The notes: generated by a model not told the origin, from the letters alone. Positions 24,088 through 36,315 are shown, counted from the stretch's first letter. The stretch: DNA of 64,000 nt from Cephalopachus bancanus (GCA_027257055.1 JAPVLO010000097.1:3720001-3784000); one strand, 5' to 3'. Program-made: numbers and translations.

Positions 24088-24235
24088 ACAAAAGAGGTTC
24101 TCATTTTTGATTGTGAACAGGAATCTGGGGGGTCTTTTGAAAAAGGCATATTCAAGATCTCCCATCATGGAGGTTTTAATAATCCCCCATGTAATTTTGA
24201 TGCAGGTAACTCTAGAATCATAATCTGAAAAACAT
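24088..24235 (+). mobile_element. Possible MER5/MER20-type hAT relic
   Basis: GAGGTTCTCATTTTTGATTG, a GGGGGGTCTTTTGAAAAAGG block, and CATGTAATTTTGATGCAGGT follow the order of non-autonomous Charlie elements. The ends are eroded. Confidence 0.4.
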
Positions 24236-24250
24236 TGTCATAAAGAATTT

Positions 24251-24541
24251 TTTTTTCTTTATGAGTTGAAATCTTACTCCATCTCCCAGGATGGAGTGCA
24301 GTGGCATGCTCACGGCCAACCCAGCATTGACCCTCTGGGCTCTCACAATTCTTCCACCTCAGGCTTCCAAGTAGCTGGAACTACAGGGGGGTGCTACCAC
24401 TCCCAGACAATTTTTTTTATTTATTGTAGAGACAAAGTCTCGCCAAGTTGCCCAGGCTGGTCTCGAACCTCCGGGCTCAGGCAATCCATTTGCCTTGGCC
24501 TCCTAAAGTGCTGGGATTACAGGTTGAGCCACCTAGCTCAG
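24251..24541 (-). mobile_element. Alu SINE, antisense
   Basis: A T-rich tail, CAGGATGGAGTGCAGTGGC, TTTATTGTAGAGACAAAGTC and GTGCTGGGATTACAGG give a full dimer read backwards. The 16-bp flanks TTGTCATAAAGAATTT (24235-24250) and TTGTCAAAAAGAATTT (24542-24557) differ at one base and are the target duplication. Confidence 0.95.
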
Positions 24542-24684
24542 TTGTCAAAAAGAATTTAAGACTTAGTAACATTTTTTTTCCTCAACTGAACCCTCTTTGT
24601 AGGAAGCCTTCCAAAAATAACCAACTGCAAAAAGTTAATTGTTGAACTTCTTTCCTAGTCTATTTAAAAGAAAAATGGAAGTCA

Positions 24685-24720
24685 ATTGTAATCTGAGCAA
24701 ATTGTAATCTGAGCAAATTG
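24685..24720. repeat. Short tandem repeat, 16 bp x 2.25
   Basis: ATTGTAATCTGAGCAA-type units repeat twice and begin a third copy (ATTG). No flanking element explains it. Confidence 0.9.
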
Positions 24721-25023
24721 TTAACCAACACACAGAATAAACAAATAGTAAAACATTAATAAATTGCAAAGGTTTAGCATTATATTTAACTTACTGTCCT
24801 TAAAGAAGAATTCGCTTGTCTATGTGGAAATATAAATTTTTCTGTCATTTTTTCTTTCATTATTATTTTCAGAAACAGGAAAATGTAAATCTTTGATGTA
24901 AAACTTGGAAATGAATGGTGTATGCTTGGCAACAACATAGAATGCTTACTGTACTTAACTTTAAAACAATGCTACCAAGAAACATCATCCCCTAACACAC
25001 TGAATCTTGGCTGATCCCACTGA

Positions 25024-25026
<3 letters not shown>

Positions 25027-25101
<75 letters not shown>
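25027..25101. repeat. (CA)37 microsatellite
   Basis: A pure CA run of 74-75 bp, the longest dinucleotide tract in the window. The apparent plus-strand frame of alternating Thr-His through it (25007-25267) is an artefact. Confidence 0.99.
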
Positions 25102-25103
<2 letters not shown>

Positions 25104-25861
25104 TCACTTGCAGTGGACACTCTCAGTGTTCAGGCTGGAATGCCTCAGTTTCTGTGTGCTTTTCTTCCTTCACCTACACTTCCAATTTATTATGGACGAA
25201 TGTCCTTGAACCATCAAAGCTGCTTTGTTCATCAGCACAGGATGTCTCAGAATTTAGATCTCTCTAGGGTAGCTCTTAGCCAATAACTAACTGGCAATGT
25301 CTGGAGACTTTTTTTTATGGTCACAACTGATAGAATGGAGGGACACTACAGGCATCTAGTGGACAGAAGCTATTGATGTTACTAAATATCCTATAATGCA
25401 GAGAATTGGCCTATTTAATAGTGAGGCAGTTGAGAAAGCTTGGCCTGATGTAAAGTCATGAAAATTTTATATTTTTTTTCTAAAATTTTCATATGTTCAG
25501 TTTTTACACATATGTATATAATTTATTTTGTGTCAATTTTTGTTTATTTTTAGAGATATGAAGTTTACATTTTTGCACATAGATATTCCATTTATTCATC
25601 ATTCATAAAAGGACTATTCTTTCTCCACTGAATTACCTATAAGCTTTTGTTGAAAGTCAGTTGACTATATGTGCAATAGTTTATTTCTGGACTGTATTCT
25701 GTTTCTTTGATCTATCTGCTTATTTTGACACAAAATCTTGATTGCTGAACATTTACAGTAAATATTGAAACCTGTAGTATGCTTCTCTTTTCAAAGGTAT
25801 TTTGACTATTTATCTCCAAATATTTTTTTATTTCTTAATACAAAGATGCATGTGTGCTATT

Positions 25862-26455
25862 TATTTATTTTTATTGTAGTAAAATATATATAACATAAAA
25901 TTTACCACTTTAACAAATTTAAGTGTACAGTTCAGTAAATGTGCATTCACATTGTATAACTATCAGCACCATTCACCTCCAGAATTTTTTCATCTTCCCC
26001 AACTGAAAATTGGTACCCATTAAGAAATAACTTCCGGCCATGATCAGTGGCTCAGTCTGTAATCCCAGCACTTTGGGAGACTGAGGAGAGTGGATTGCCT
26101 GAGCCTGAGGGTTCGAGACCAGCCTGGGAAACTTGATGAAACCTCGTCTCTACAATATATTAAAAAAAATTAGCTAGGTGTGCTATCTCACACCTGTAGT
26201 TCTGACTACTTGGAAGGCTGAGGCAGAAGGATTGCTGGAACTCAGCAGGTCGATGCTGGGGTGGCCATGAGTGTGCCACTGCACTCCAGCCTGGGCGACA
26301 GAAGTGAGACTCCAACTCAAAAAAAGAAAAAAGAAAGAATTTCCTATGCCCTCCCCTACCCAATCCCTGATAATTCTTTGTCTAAACTCTATCTCTGTCA
26401 ATTTGTCTATGCCATTTACCCTATGTAAGTGAAATAATATAGTATTTTCCCTTAT
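25862..26455 (-). mobile_element. L1M 3'-end fragment, antisense, abutting a U6 copy
   Basis: ATAACATAAAATTTACCACTTT, AAGTGTACAGTTCAGTAAATG, ACATTGTATAACTATCAGCACC and CCTCCAGAATTTTTTCATCTTC are the antisense 3' end of an old L1M. After the nested Alu it continues AAGTGAAATAATATAGTATT. On the minus strand the U6 copy comes first, then this fragment, then an A-rich end (T-rich at 25855-25876). Confidence 0.75.
26034..26325 (+). mobile_element. Alu SINE, sense, within the L1M fragment
   Basis: A full dimer: CTCAGTCTGTAATCCCAGC, GGTTCGAGACCAGCCTGGG, GCAGAAGGATTGCTGGAACTC, GGGCGACAGAAGTGAGACTC, then an A-rich tail. The flanks AGAAATAACTTCC (26022-26034 region) and AGAAAGAATTTCC (from about 26333) are an imperfect target duplication. 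Confidence 0.93.
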
Positions 26456-26459
26456 ATGT

Positions 26460-26559
26460 GTGGAATACTTCACAAATTTGCATGTCAATCCTGTCCAAGG
26501 GCTATGTTAGTCTATTCTGTATCATTCCAATTTTGTATGTGCATTGCCAAAGTGAGCAC
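26460..26559 (-). pseudogene. RNU6 pseudogene: U6 snRNA pseudogene
   Basis: Read on the minus strand, it begins GTGCTCACTTTGGCAATGC at 26559, matching the 5' end of U6 (GTGCTCGCTTCGGCAGC). It continues through AAAATTGGAATGATACAGAA, corresponding to U6 AAAATTGGAACGATACAGAG, and GCAAATTTGTGAAGTATTCC near the 3' end (U6 GCAAATTCGTGAAGCGTTCC). The copy is essentially full length with scattered substitutions. The CGCGCAAGG-type catalytic segment is altered, so the RNA would not be functional. No polymerase III terminator follows, because L1M 3' sequence starts directly after it. That layout suggests a template-switch U6/L1 chimera. Confidence 0.93.
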
Positions 26560-27896
26560 TATTTTTTAAAGTATGAACTTATCATTTGTTACTAGTATAT
26601 AGAAATAGAATTTATCTTTGTATATTGATCTTGTGTCCTATAGTCTTGCTAAATTAATTATTCATTCTTGTACCTTTTTTGTAGAGTCCATCAAATTTTC
26701 TACATAGATAATTATCTGAGAAAGATTTAATTCATCCTTTCCAACAGAAATTCTGTCCATTTGTTTTTCTTGTCTTATTGCATTGACTAGAATGCCCTTA
26801 CAATGTCTGATACAAGATGTGGCCACAAATATCCTTGCTTTGTTCCTGAACGTAGGGAAAATGCATTTATTCCTGTATCATTAAGTTAATGCGAACTTCA
26901 CTTTTTTTATAACTTCCCTTATGAAGTTGATAAAAGCTCCCTGTTTCCTGAGTCTTTTGTCAGAATGTGCATTCTACTGTGATTGTGTGACATGTTCTCT
27001 AAATTTGATTAGGTAAAGTTGGTTGATTATAATGGTTAAGAATTCTATATTCATAGTCATGTTTTTGCCTATTATTTTATTAATTATTGAGCTAGAGTTG
27101 TTGAAATCTCTGACTGTAATTGTCATTTTTCTATTCCTCTTTTCAGTTTTAGGAGTTTTTAAAATGTGTTTAAAGCTCTGTTATTAGTTCATATACATTT
27201 AGGATTATTAGTTTCTCTTACTAAACTAATTACTGTGCAATAATGAAGCGACCCTATTTATCCCAAATAATATGAATTGTTCTGAAGTCTACTTTGTTTG
27301 CTACAAATGAAGATAATCCAGATTTCTCTTAATAAATATTTGCATTTTTTATAATTTTATTTTAAACCATTTGTGTCTTCATATTTAAAGTTATTTTTGT
27401 AGACAGCACATGGTTCAGCCTTTCTTTTCTATCCATTCTGGAAATCTTTGTTTTTAATTGGGATATTTAGACCATTTAAGTTTAATGGGATTACTGATAT
27501 GATTGACTTTAAAGTCATCATCTTGCTATTTGGTTGCTATGTGCTAAATCTGTTTGTTCCCTTTGCTCTCTTTATTTTTCTTTCTTTGGATGACTCCAAC
27601 TTTTTATTTAATGTTTTATCACCCATGTTGACTTTTTGTAGCTGTAACTTTCTGTTATGCTCTTGTAGTGGTTGCTCTGTAGTGTGCAATATACATCTTT
27701 AATTTATCACAGTCTGCCATTATATGATATTATACCAGCTCACATGTAATCTAATAACCTAACAACAGTACACTTTCTTTAATCCTTGATGGGACTTTAT
27801 GCTACTGTTGTCATACATTTTAATTCTATACATTTTACAAACTTCACATTACATTGTTATTATTTTTGGTTATATAGGCTTTAAAAGATGTTACAT

Positions 27897-27964
27897 AAGA
27901 AGAAATAATTTTTAAATTTTATTTTATTACAGGAATGTGGGAAGAAGAAATAATTTTTAAATTT
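27897..27964. repeat. Direct repeat, 23 bp, 45-bp period
   Basis: The 23-base string that begins AAGAAGAAATAATTTTT and ends AAATTT occurs at 27897-27919 and 27942-27964, within the ancient L1M. A local duplication is the simplest reading. Confidence 0.93.
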
Positions 27965-28885
27965 AATCATGCAATTTCTATTTCCAATGCTCTTTGTTCA
28001 TTTGCATAGATTCTGTTTTCCATCTGGTATCACGGTTCTCTTGTTTGAAGAAATTTCACATTTCTTGTAAAGCTAGTGAGCTGGTAATGAACATATTCAG
28101 GCCTTATATTTCAGAAAGATTATTTTATCTACATTTTTGTAAGGTTTTTTGCTCAGTAATGAATTCTATGTTGACAGTTTTTTTTTATTTGGTACCTTCA
28201 TTGCCTTTTTGTTTGTATTTTTTTAAATGAGAAATCTGTTTTTATTTTCTTATTTATTCTTCTGAACATAACTTATATATTTCCCTGGCTACTTCTCAGA
28301 TTTTTCTCCTTGTCACTGGTTTTAAACAATATGATTATGATAAGTCTAATGTAGTTTACTTCATTTTTTAAAATGGGGTTTCTTATGCTTTGGGATCTAT
28401 AAGTATATTGTGTATACAAATTTAAAAACTTATTTATTTAAACATTTGTCTTAACTTCCTCACTCTTCCTCAGGGACTCCACATACACATTTACTAAGCT
28501 GATAAAGCTGTTCCACAACTCAGTAAAGTTCTCTTTAAAGATTATTATTTTCTGATTTTTGTTTGTTTTGTTCTTTCTCTTTTGAGTAGCTTCTATTGCT
28601 TTGTTTTTGAGTTTACTAATCTTTTTCCTGCTATATCTCATATGTCATTAATCCTTTCCAATGTATTTTTCATGTCAGATATTGTAGTTTTCACCTCTAA
28701 CAGTTGGTTTAGGGCATTCTGGTATCGTTCATATCTCTACCTAACATACTTAAATTTTTTCTATCTTCTTTAATATATAAAATGCTGTCATTTAGATAGT
28801 GTTATCTATTAATTCTCTCATCCATTCAATTCTGGTTTAGATCTGAATATTTACTTTTTATCCTCATTATGAACACTGTTTTCTT

Positions 28886-29188
28886 TTCTTTTTTTTTTTT
28901 TTTGAGTTGGAGTCTTACTCTGTCGCCCAGACTGGAGTGCACAGTGGCCTCTCCCGGCCACTGCAGCCTCAACCCGCTGGGCTTCGAGTGATCCTTCTGC
29001 CTCAGCTTTCCGAGTAGCTGGAATTACAGGCACGCGCTACCATGCGCGGCTGGTTTTTTTTTGTATTTATTGTAGAGATGAGGTCTCGCCAAGTTGCCCA
29101 GACGGGTCTTGAACCAGCGGGCTCAGGCAATCCACTCACCTCAGCCTCTCAAAGCACGGGATTACAGGCTGAGCCACCAAGCCCAGCT
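28886..29188 (-). mobile_element. Alu SINE, antisense, perfect TSD
   Basis: T-tail, GAGTTGGAGTCTTACTCTG, CAGGCACGCGCTACCATGC, TTTATTGTAGAGATGAGG and TTACAGGCTGAGCCACC form a full dimer. A perfect 15-bp target duplication, GAACACTGTTTTCTT, lies at 28871-28885 and 29189-29203. It keeps the long CCAAGTTGCCCAG left-arm form. Confidence 0.97.
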
Positions 29189-29295
29189 GAACACTGTTTT
29201 CTTGCATCTTTCTATGTCTCAGCATTTTTAATTGGATAAAAGGTGTTATAATTTTACTTTGTTGTGTGTGGTAATTTAAAATATTATGCATATAC

Positions 29296-29323
29296 ATATA
29301 TATGTATATATATACATATATAT
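29296..29323. repeat. 28-bp AT-rich perfect palindrome
   Basis: ATATATATGTATAT reads into its own reverse complement with its centre near 29309.5, inside a TATA-rich tract. It could extrude as a cruciform. Confidence 0.85.
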
Positions 29324-30015
29324 TCTAGAGGTCCTTTTGAGAGGCTGTTAAACTACTTAGAAAAAATTTGATCTTCTCTGATTTTGTTTTTATGCAGTGT
29401 TATGAAGATTTCATGTAACATTTAGCCTAGTGTTAATTAGTCCTACTATTGGAGCAAAGCCCTGTGAGAACTCTGTCCAATGCACCATGAGGTTTTCTAC
29501 TCTTGATGGTGAGAATAGGCAAAATTCTCAATTCCATCTTAGTTGTGTTGATTATTACCTATAATACTTTGACTGGTTCAGTCTTAGGGAGTTTCCAGAG
29601 ATTCACCTACTAATCAGTACTCATGTGGGTACTTTGAGAGGACCTCTTTCAGATCCTAAGAGTTTTCTGGCTAGAAAACTCTGTCCTTCCTGGTATTTGC
29701 CCCTGTGAACTCAGGCAGCCTTGTTTTTGTTAGACTCACAGCTTTGTCAGTTTTCAACTAAGGGAGACCAGTGAACTCAGCCTGAATTTCCCATCATGTG
29801 TTATAACCTTGAAAATTTATTTAATCAATAATCTGGAGTAATTGAGCAACTAATCTATTTTGTTTCTTGTCTATTAGTATCTTTCACCATATGATTCCCA
29901 ATACCTGGAGAACCATTGTTTTTGATATATATTTTAAAAGTTGTTTCAGACAAGAAAGTAAATTTGGTCCTTGTTACTCTATCTTGGTCAATAACTTGGT
30001 CAGAAGTAGAATTCA

Positions 30016-31289
30016 CCTTACCTAATAAGCTTAATGTCCCATATAACTCATCAAATTAAACTGTCTATGGAATGAAAGAGTGGCTCTCAAAAAATGCTAC
30101 TTTAATGTCCATTGTCATAAATACTTATGAGCCAGAATACAAAACAGTACTTATGAGAGCATTAATCATCATAAGTGTTTATGAAACTTTTCTTACATCT
30201 ATTTACAAAGTTCATTAGTGTATTTGCTTAATAAATACCTATGAATAACACAAGTTATATTAAATTTTAATGAATAAACAAAACTTATTTTTTCAGTATT
30301 GATACTATAGAAAGATACTTTTATATGTGTAATGATAATGAAAAACGTTCATACCAACATCAATAATAAATTTCAATTCAGTTTTTTTTGTAATTTGAGC
30401 TCAACATTTATGTACTCTGAATTGTGCTAAGATTGAGACAATATTTAGAAATATTGCAGGCAAAAATGGAATTCTTACAACTGAACGTCTTAAAAAACAG
30501 ACTATTTTAGGAACTTTATATTGGGTTCACAAAATATAAAAAACAAAATTTGATTAAATTTCACTACAAATCATGATATCAGAACACAATGGAAAAAAAG
30601 GAAGAACTTTAATATCTATCCTTTTCAACACTAGATGCCACCACCCAGGCACACGAAAAATTGTTTTTGCACTATATTGCTGAATTTACTGTCATTAAAA
30701 CAGGCAATAATTTCTGGTTTATCTTCTATTAACAATAAATATGAGTTATGTAATTATATCCTTTTGTATGAGCTTGGATAGACATCTTTATTGATCTAAA
30801 TTATTAAGTTTTCATCTCAGAATAAGTAACTATGCAACTCAGAAGTTTCATATCCTTAATAACTGATTTTGTCAGTTTCTACCAATTCATGAAATCCCAC
30901 AAAATGCAGAAATTATGAGATTGTCAGGAATTCTCTCTTTTCATTGTTTTTACTTATGTTTTCTCTTTGAATTATTCTTTAGTTAATAGCATACCACTTA
31001 CATGTTGGAACACTGGGAATTAGACAATTTAAAGAATTTGCTCAAGGTCAGACACCTAACAATTATTGGAACAGTTGTAAACACCTAGTTATTTTGTTTC
31101 AGATGCCAGGTATTTTTTTCTACGGCGTTGAGTTCCCTATTTTTACAAATCATGCATCTTTATTGATATAAAAGTTTTATAATAACTCTTTTTATGTATC
31201 TAGTTATAAATTAAGTATATGTACTGACACATATATTATGTGATTAAAAATATATAAAAATAAACTGAAAGCACATGTGATAAAAATAA
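30016..31289. other. AT-rich unique DNA with a faint MIR trace
   Basis: No gene was found. Near 31010-31090 the order GGGAATTAGACAATTTAAAG, TTTGCTCAAGGTCAGACACC, TAACAATTATTGGAACAG is MIR-like (antisense). Confidence 0.45.
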
Positions 31290-31305
31290 CATTTCTTAAA
31301 TTTCT

Positions 31306-31603
31306 TTTCTTTTCTTTTTTTTTTTTTGAGTTGGAGTCTCACTCTGTCGCCCAGACTGGAGGGCAGTGGCCGCTCCTGGCCACCGCAGCCTCGACCTGTT
31401 GGGCTCCGGCGATCCTTCTGCCTCAGCCTTCCAAGCAGCTGGAACTACAGGCCGGCGCTACCACGCCCGGCTAATTTTTTGATTTTATTGTAGAGATGAG
31501 GTCTCGCCTGCCCAGGCGGGTTTCGAACCTGCGGGCTCAGGCAATCCACTCACCTCAGCCTCCCAAAGGCGCGGGATTACAGGCTGAGCCACCGAGCCCG
31601 GCT
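31306..31603 (-). mobile_element. Young Alu SINE, antisense, perfect TSD
   Basis: CpG-rich copy: CTGTCGCCCAGACTGGAGG, GGCTCCGGCGATCCTTCTG, CGGCGCTACCACGCCCGGC, CCAAAGGCGCGGGATTACAGG. The left arm has the short form (GGTCTCGCCTGCCCAGGCGGG). A perfect 16-bp target duplication, CATTTCTTAAATTTCT, lies at 31290-31305 and 31604-31619. Confidence 0.97.
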
Positions 31604-31619
31604 CATTTCTTAAATTTCT

Positions 31620-33384
31620 GAGCCTCCTTCCTCTATATTAGATTTTCTCACATTCTCCATAGAGTGCAAGTTCTCCATTTTGTCAACCACCGCCCAAGAC
31701 AATAAAGGAGCCAGTACTTGTTAAATGTAGCCCTCTTTAATGTTGTACTGTTAGATTCATTATCGCATATCACCCTCATAACAATCTGTGGGCTAAAATG
31801 TGTGCCATTTTATATAAAATAATGTTTACCTTGTATTGTATCTGGAACAGAAAAGGATATTAGGTAAAAACTGAAATCTATAAAAAACATGGACTTTCAT
31901 TAATAGCAATGTATCAATATTGATTAGCTATGACAAATGTACTATACTAATGTAAGATGTTAATAATAGAGAACATTGGAAGTGGGTTTATATGGAAACC
32001 TTACATCTCATCTTCACATTTTTTCTGTAAATATAAAAGTATTATAAACTAAATAATGTTTATCAGAGAAAATGATGCAGTGACTACCGTACGGTTTCTT
32101 TAATTGATATATTTCAGATGAAGTCTAAAAAGAAAGAGTGAATAGAAAATGGAAAATGCAGTGTCCCTCTTAAAGTCCTGGAAGAGAAGGAGAAATGATT
32201 TTAGAATGCAGAGTGTATGTAAAAATACAAAATCTCAAAATAACAAAAACAAAAATGTTTTATATAAACCACAAAGATAAAGGATTAACTATATGGATAA
32301 TTGAGAATTGCAATAACATATGCAAAGGAAATTCCGAGTGTGCTAAAAATATATATACACATTTTAAGAGCTATTTTTGATGTATTACTTTTTGAAGTTG
32401 CATTGAATTATGGTAACAGAGTATAATTATAGAAGTTGAACATGACGTATTTATCTTTTGTTATCAGCATATATTGTTACAATTTTAATACATTTTTTCT
32501 TTCTTAAATATACATATTTTTGGCACCTTCTGTATATAACAAAATGGTAAAACTGCAAGAGGAAAGTATTGTCTGACTTACAAATTGTTATGCAAAAAAA
32601 GTTCATACCTAGAAATAGCTAATGAGATTTTAGATTGCACAACAAAGATGTTAAAAACATTTCAAAAATCCAAGCAGAAAATAGATTTGAAAATATTTAA
32701 TATTAAATTAAAGACAAACACAAAGACTTCTCTTTTGCAACACCAAATATTTTGAAATCCCGTAATTCCATAATCACTTAAGTTGTCCATATGTGAAGTA
32801 AATAAATGTACCTCTATGAAAAAAAAAAAACAAACTTCCTGAATACAAAAATACAATTTGAGCTTTAAAGACTTCAAAATGGACAAATCATGGGTAGATA
32901 GCAAAAAGTTTAGAATCAGTCTAATACAAATAATTTTTATAAGTATGATAGTAGTTATATCTATAAAAATGTCAAAAATTATTGAAAGATAATATTTTCA
33001 ATATTGCTAAAAATTAATAACAGAGATAGGGTATAAAATCTCAAGATATATCATAGTGACAAAAGAACAAAGGACTAAAAAATTACTTGCCTTATTTAAG
33101 CAAGAGTTAAGAAATTTCTCTTTTAAGTTTTAGAATTACTTAGATGTAGATAAAATTATTTTGAATTCCTAGATTTAAAGAATTTGAAGCATTTAAAATG
33201 AATTGAAAATACATGGAAAAGATATACATAAACAAATATCCTACATAGAAACAAGTAAAAATTAGGTAAATAAAATGAAAGCATTAAAAATCCAAAATGA
33301 CTAAAAAGACAGAAAGGAAGTATTATTATGCAATTTATATTCCACAATTTATTAATTAGCTCCACAAAAACAATATGACCAACA
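31620..33384. other. AT-rich unique DNA, nothing recognised
   Basis: No RNA, repeat or gene is supported. An A11 run at 32820 and short open frames (32195-32380, 32662-32904, 33156-33365) carry no domain. Confidence 0.45.
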
Positions 33385-33480
33385 GTATTTTCTCTGTTTT
33401 ATAGAAGATGAAGCTGAGAAACCTAAGTCAATCAAAATGTCAACGGTAAGTGGCAAAACTTGAATTTGAACATGGGTGCA
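33385..33480 (-). mobile_element. MIR SINE fragment
   Basis: TTTTATAGAAGATGAAGCTGAG followed by AAACCTAAGTCAATC and AAACTTGAATTTGAACATGGG is the antisense MIR order. Confidence 0.5.
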
Positions 33481-33689
33481 TAGTGCATACATACCTAATT
33501 TATTTATCATGCAGTATTACCCTCCATTAAAATCTCTAGCTATTAAAATTAATTTAAATGGTAAAAGTTCACATTTAAATATAAAACAATGTGCATTAAA
33601 GTTAAAACAAAAATATAAGAATACCCTACATATAAATGATAACACTAAACAATATAGTGCATAACATTAACATTAATAAACAAAAAATA

Positions 33690-34620
33690 AGACTCTATTT
33701 CATGTGTCATCATGGAAAAGCAAATTAAAACAAAAGTGAGATATTACTACACACTTATTAGAATAGCCACATTCCAGAATATTGACAACACCAAATGCTG
33801 GTGAGGGCATGAAGCAACAGGAACTCTCATACATTGCTAATAAAATAAAAAATAGTACAGTCACTTTGGAGGATATTGCAATTTTTCACACACAAAAACC
33901 TCTTATCATACTATTCAGCAATCATATTTGCTGGAGATTGACCAAAGGAGTTGAAAACAAATTTTAAATTGAAAACAGAAGTCCACACAAAACCCTGCAC
34001 ATAGATGTGTAGCGGCTTTATTCATAATTGCCAAAACTTGAAAACAATCAAGATGTCCTACAGTATGTTAATGAATAAATAAACTGTGTTACATCTAAAT
34101 AATGGAATATTATTCAGTGCTTAAAAGGAAAGAGCTATCAAGTCATGAAAAGATATGGAGGGAGGCTAAATGCATGTTACTAGTGAAAGAAGCCAACCTG
34201 AGAAAAGGCTAATGTACGATTCCAACTATAATAACACTTTATGGAAAAGTGAAACCAAGGAGACAGTACAAAGATAAGTGGTTGTAAGGAGTTTAGGGGA
34301 GGAGAGGATGACTAGGTACAGCACAAAGAATTTTTAGGACAGTGAAAATACTTTGTATACTGCAATGGTGAACACATGTCAGTATAGATTTGTCAAATTC
34401 CATACTATGTGCAACACAAGATTAAACAAGATTAAATAATCTTTAAAGTTAAAGATTATTGTTAACTATAGACCCTGAATGATAGTGAAGTGTCAGTGAA
34501 GGTTTAATCAGTTGTATCAAATGGACCACTCTGGACCAGGGGTATGTGAGAAATATCTGTATCTTCTGCTCAATTTTGTTGTGAACTTAAGACAGCACCA
34601 AAAAAAGTTTATTTGTAAAA
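33690..34620 (+). mobile_element. Ancient L1M-type LINE 3' end, sense
   Basis: Blocks run in L1M 3' order: CAACACCAAATGCTGGTGAGG, GCAACAGGAACTCTCATACA, TTATTCATAATTGCCAAAAC, GGAATATTATTCAGTGCTTA, AAAGAAGCCAACCTGAG and TGTTGTGAACTTAAGACAGC. ORF2 is decayed. The small frame at 33782-33967 still spells ELSYIANKIKNSTVTLEDI in place of the ORF2/3' UTR border. Confidence 0.85.
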
Positions 34621-34659
34621 TAGGAGGACTTTATAGAGGTTAAAATAAAGTAAAAATAC

Positions 34660-34950
34660 ACGGTGTCTCACACCTATAATCCCAGCACTATGGGAAGCCA
34701 AGGTGAGAGGACTGCCTGAGCCCATGGGTTCCAGACCAGGCTGGGCAACTTGGTGAGACCTCATCTCTACAATAAATCAAGAAAAATTAGCCAGGCATAA
34801 ATGGCACATGCCTGTAGTTCCAGCTACTAGTAAGGCTGAGGCAGAAGGATCACCTGAGCCCAGCAGGTCGAAGCTGCAGTGACATGAGTGTGCCACTGCT
34901 CTCCAGGCTGGGTGACAGAGTGGGGACTCCAACTCAAAAAAAAAAAAATT
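34660..34950 (+). mobile_element. Alu SINE, sense
   Basis: A dimer lacking the first bases: GTGTCTCACACCTATAATCC, CTGGGCAACTTGGTGAGACC, TCTACAATAAATCAAGAAAA, GGATCACCTGAGCCCAGCAG and GACTCCAACTC plus an A13 tail. The first dozen or so Alu bases are absent or too diverged to see. Confidence 0.93.
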
Positions 34951-34989
34951 CAACTAAAAATAGTGCTGGCATGTCTATACTGATCCCCC

Positions 34990-36315
34990 CCCCAAAAAAA
35001 CCCACTAGATCCAAAATAATTATATTGCCACACAGATAAAATTACAACAAGCATTTTATTTATTAAAGTGAAGAGCTTCCAAATCAATACCTAATCTGGG
35101 ATTAGGAATCAGGGGATAGGTTTGCAAAGATGTCTTTTGGGTAGAGCTAGGAAAGCATGGACATTCACATATTCCAGGTAGCCAGTTAGAAAAGAAAAAT
35201 CTATTTTGTTTGTCCTTGGGCTGCTTATAGAGATTGTTTCTAACAGAAAAGAAAATTCTCTTCTCCAAAACGATTTCTCTCTTCCCAAAGCCAAATACTT
35301 GCCAGAAAGTTTAATACTTAATATCCAAAAATTGTTATAATATATTTAAATACCTCGACTTGTATCTGAAACTAAAGGAGTTGATCAGTAAAAATAATGT
35401 TGGATAAGGATCCATCTCTACCAGTGCTAATATATAAAGACCTCGCTCTACATAAGTGTAAAGAGAAAAAGATAACTAGAAATATATAAATACTCAGCAC
35501 TGAAAATAGGACAAAATGAGAATTGAGAGAAAATGATACTCTGTAAAAATAATTATTGTAAGAAAAAGAAGAGAATTCTTTTTGGGTTGGAAAAATTAGA
35601 AAACATGTTGCATCGATAAATATAGACCTGGCTCTTATGAAATAAAGTAATAACGAAGTGTAAAAGTTCTTGGAAATGCAAATCATGATTGCAGGTTTTT
35701 GTTAAAAAAGATGAGTAATAGATTGAATAAGAAAGGCAAATCATTGAATTAAATAAAAGTGAATGTCAGGAATTTTTCAAAGCCCTGAGAATAATAAAAG
35801 AAAAAGAGATGGAGGTTAGGAAGAAAAATAATTAGGGAGACTAATCTAGAAAATCTTATATATAGAAATCCATATGGAAAGAATAAGGGTATGGAGAAAT
35901 AGGATATATATAAATAGTTTATATATTTATAAAGTGTCTTGCATCTTTGGATACTTCTGGCAGGAATGCTTCTGTTACTGTCCATTTTTATTTTCTGTGT
36001 GTGTGGAGGGTTCGTGAAACAGAAGTTGAATAAGTTGGTTATATGGAAACAAACAAAAAATTCCCTTTTGGAAAAATGGTAAGGAAAAATAATTTGCTTC
36101 CAGCTACTTATATGTCAAATTTGGTTCCCATGACACTGCACTCAACTAGATTTCCTTCTCATAACTATTTTTCCTATTTCCTGTTGATTATTTAAAATAC
36201 TGTCATCTCAATTTCAATATGAAATAGAGTAGGTTTCTATTCTTTTGAAGGAAGGGAAGTGCTATTGGCAGATTACCATCTACAGCATTCATTTAAATCG
36301 TTTGCCATATTAATA
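34990..36315. other. AT-rich unique DNA, nothing recognised
   Basis: Several overlapping minus-strand frames (35056-35985) are T-rich, phase-shifting and lack domains. I do not regard them as genes. Confidence 0.45.

Larger units (their letters stand above)
25440..30015 (-). mobile_element. Long ancient L1M-type LINE, antisense, nearly to the 5' end
   Basis: Degraded L1M ORF2 reads backwards from about 25440, as in CTAGTATATAGAAATAGAAT, TTTTCTACATAGATAATTAT, TTCTTGTCTTATTGCATTGAC, GTTCTGAAGTCTACTTTGTTTG and ATTTAGACCATTTAAGTTTAATGG. It then passes into 5' sequence ending near GTAAATTTGGTCCTTGTTACTC and CTATCTTGGTC (about 29960-30000). The order of blocks is that of an old L1M. Interruptions are the U6/L1M-3' composite (25862-26559) with its Alu, and a second Alu at 28886-29188. 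No open frame survives. Confidence 0.75.

Noticed and set aside
25007..25267. 86-codon frame with a Thr-His repeat
   Set aside because: Translation through a CA microsatellite.
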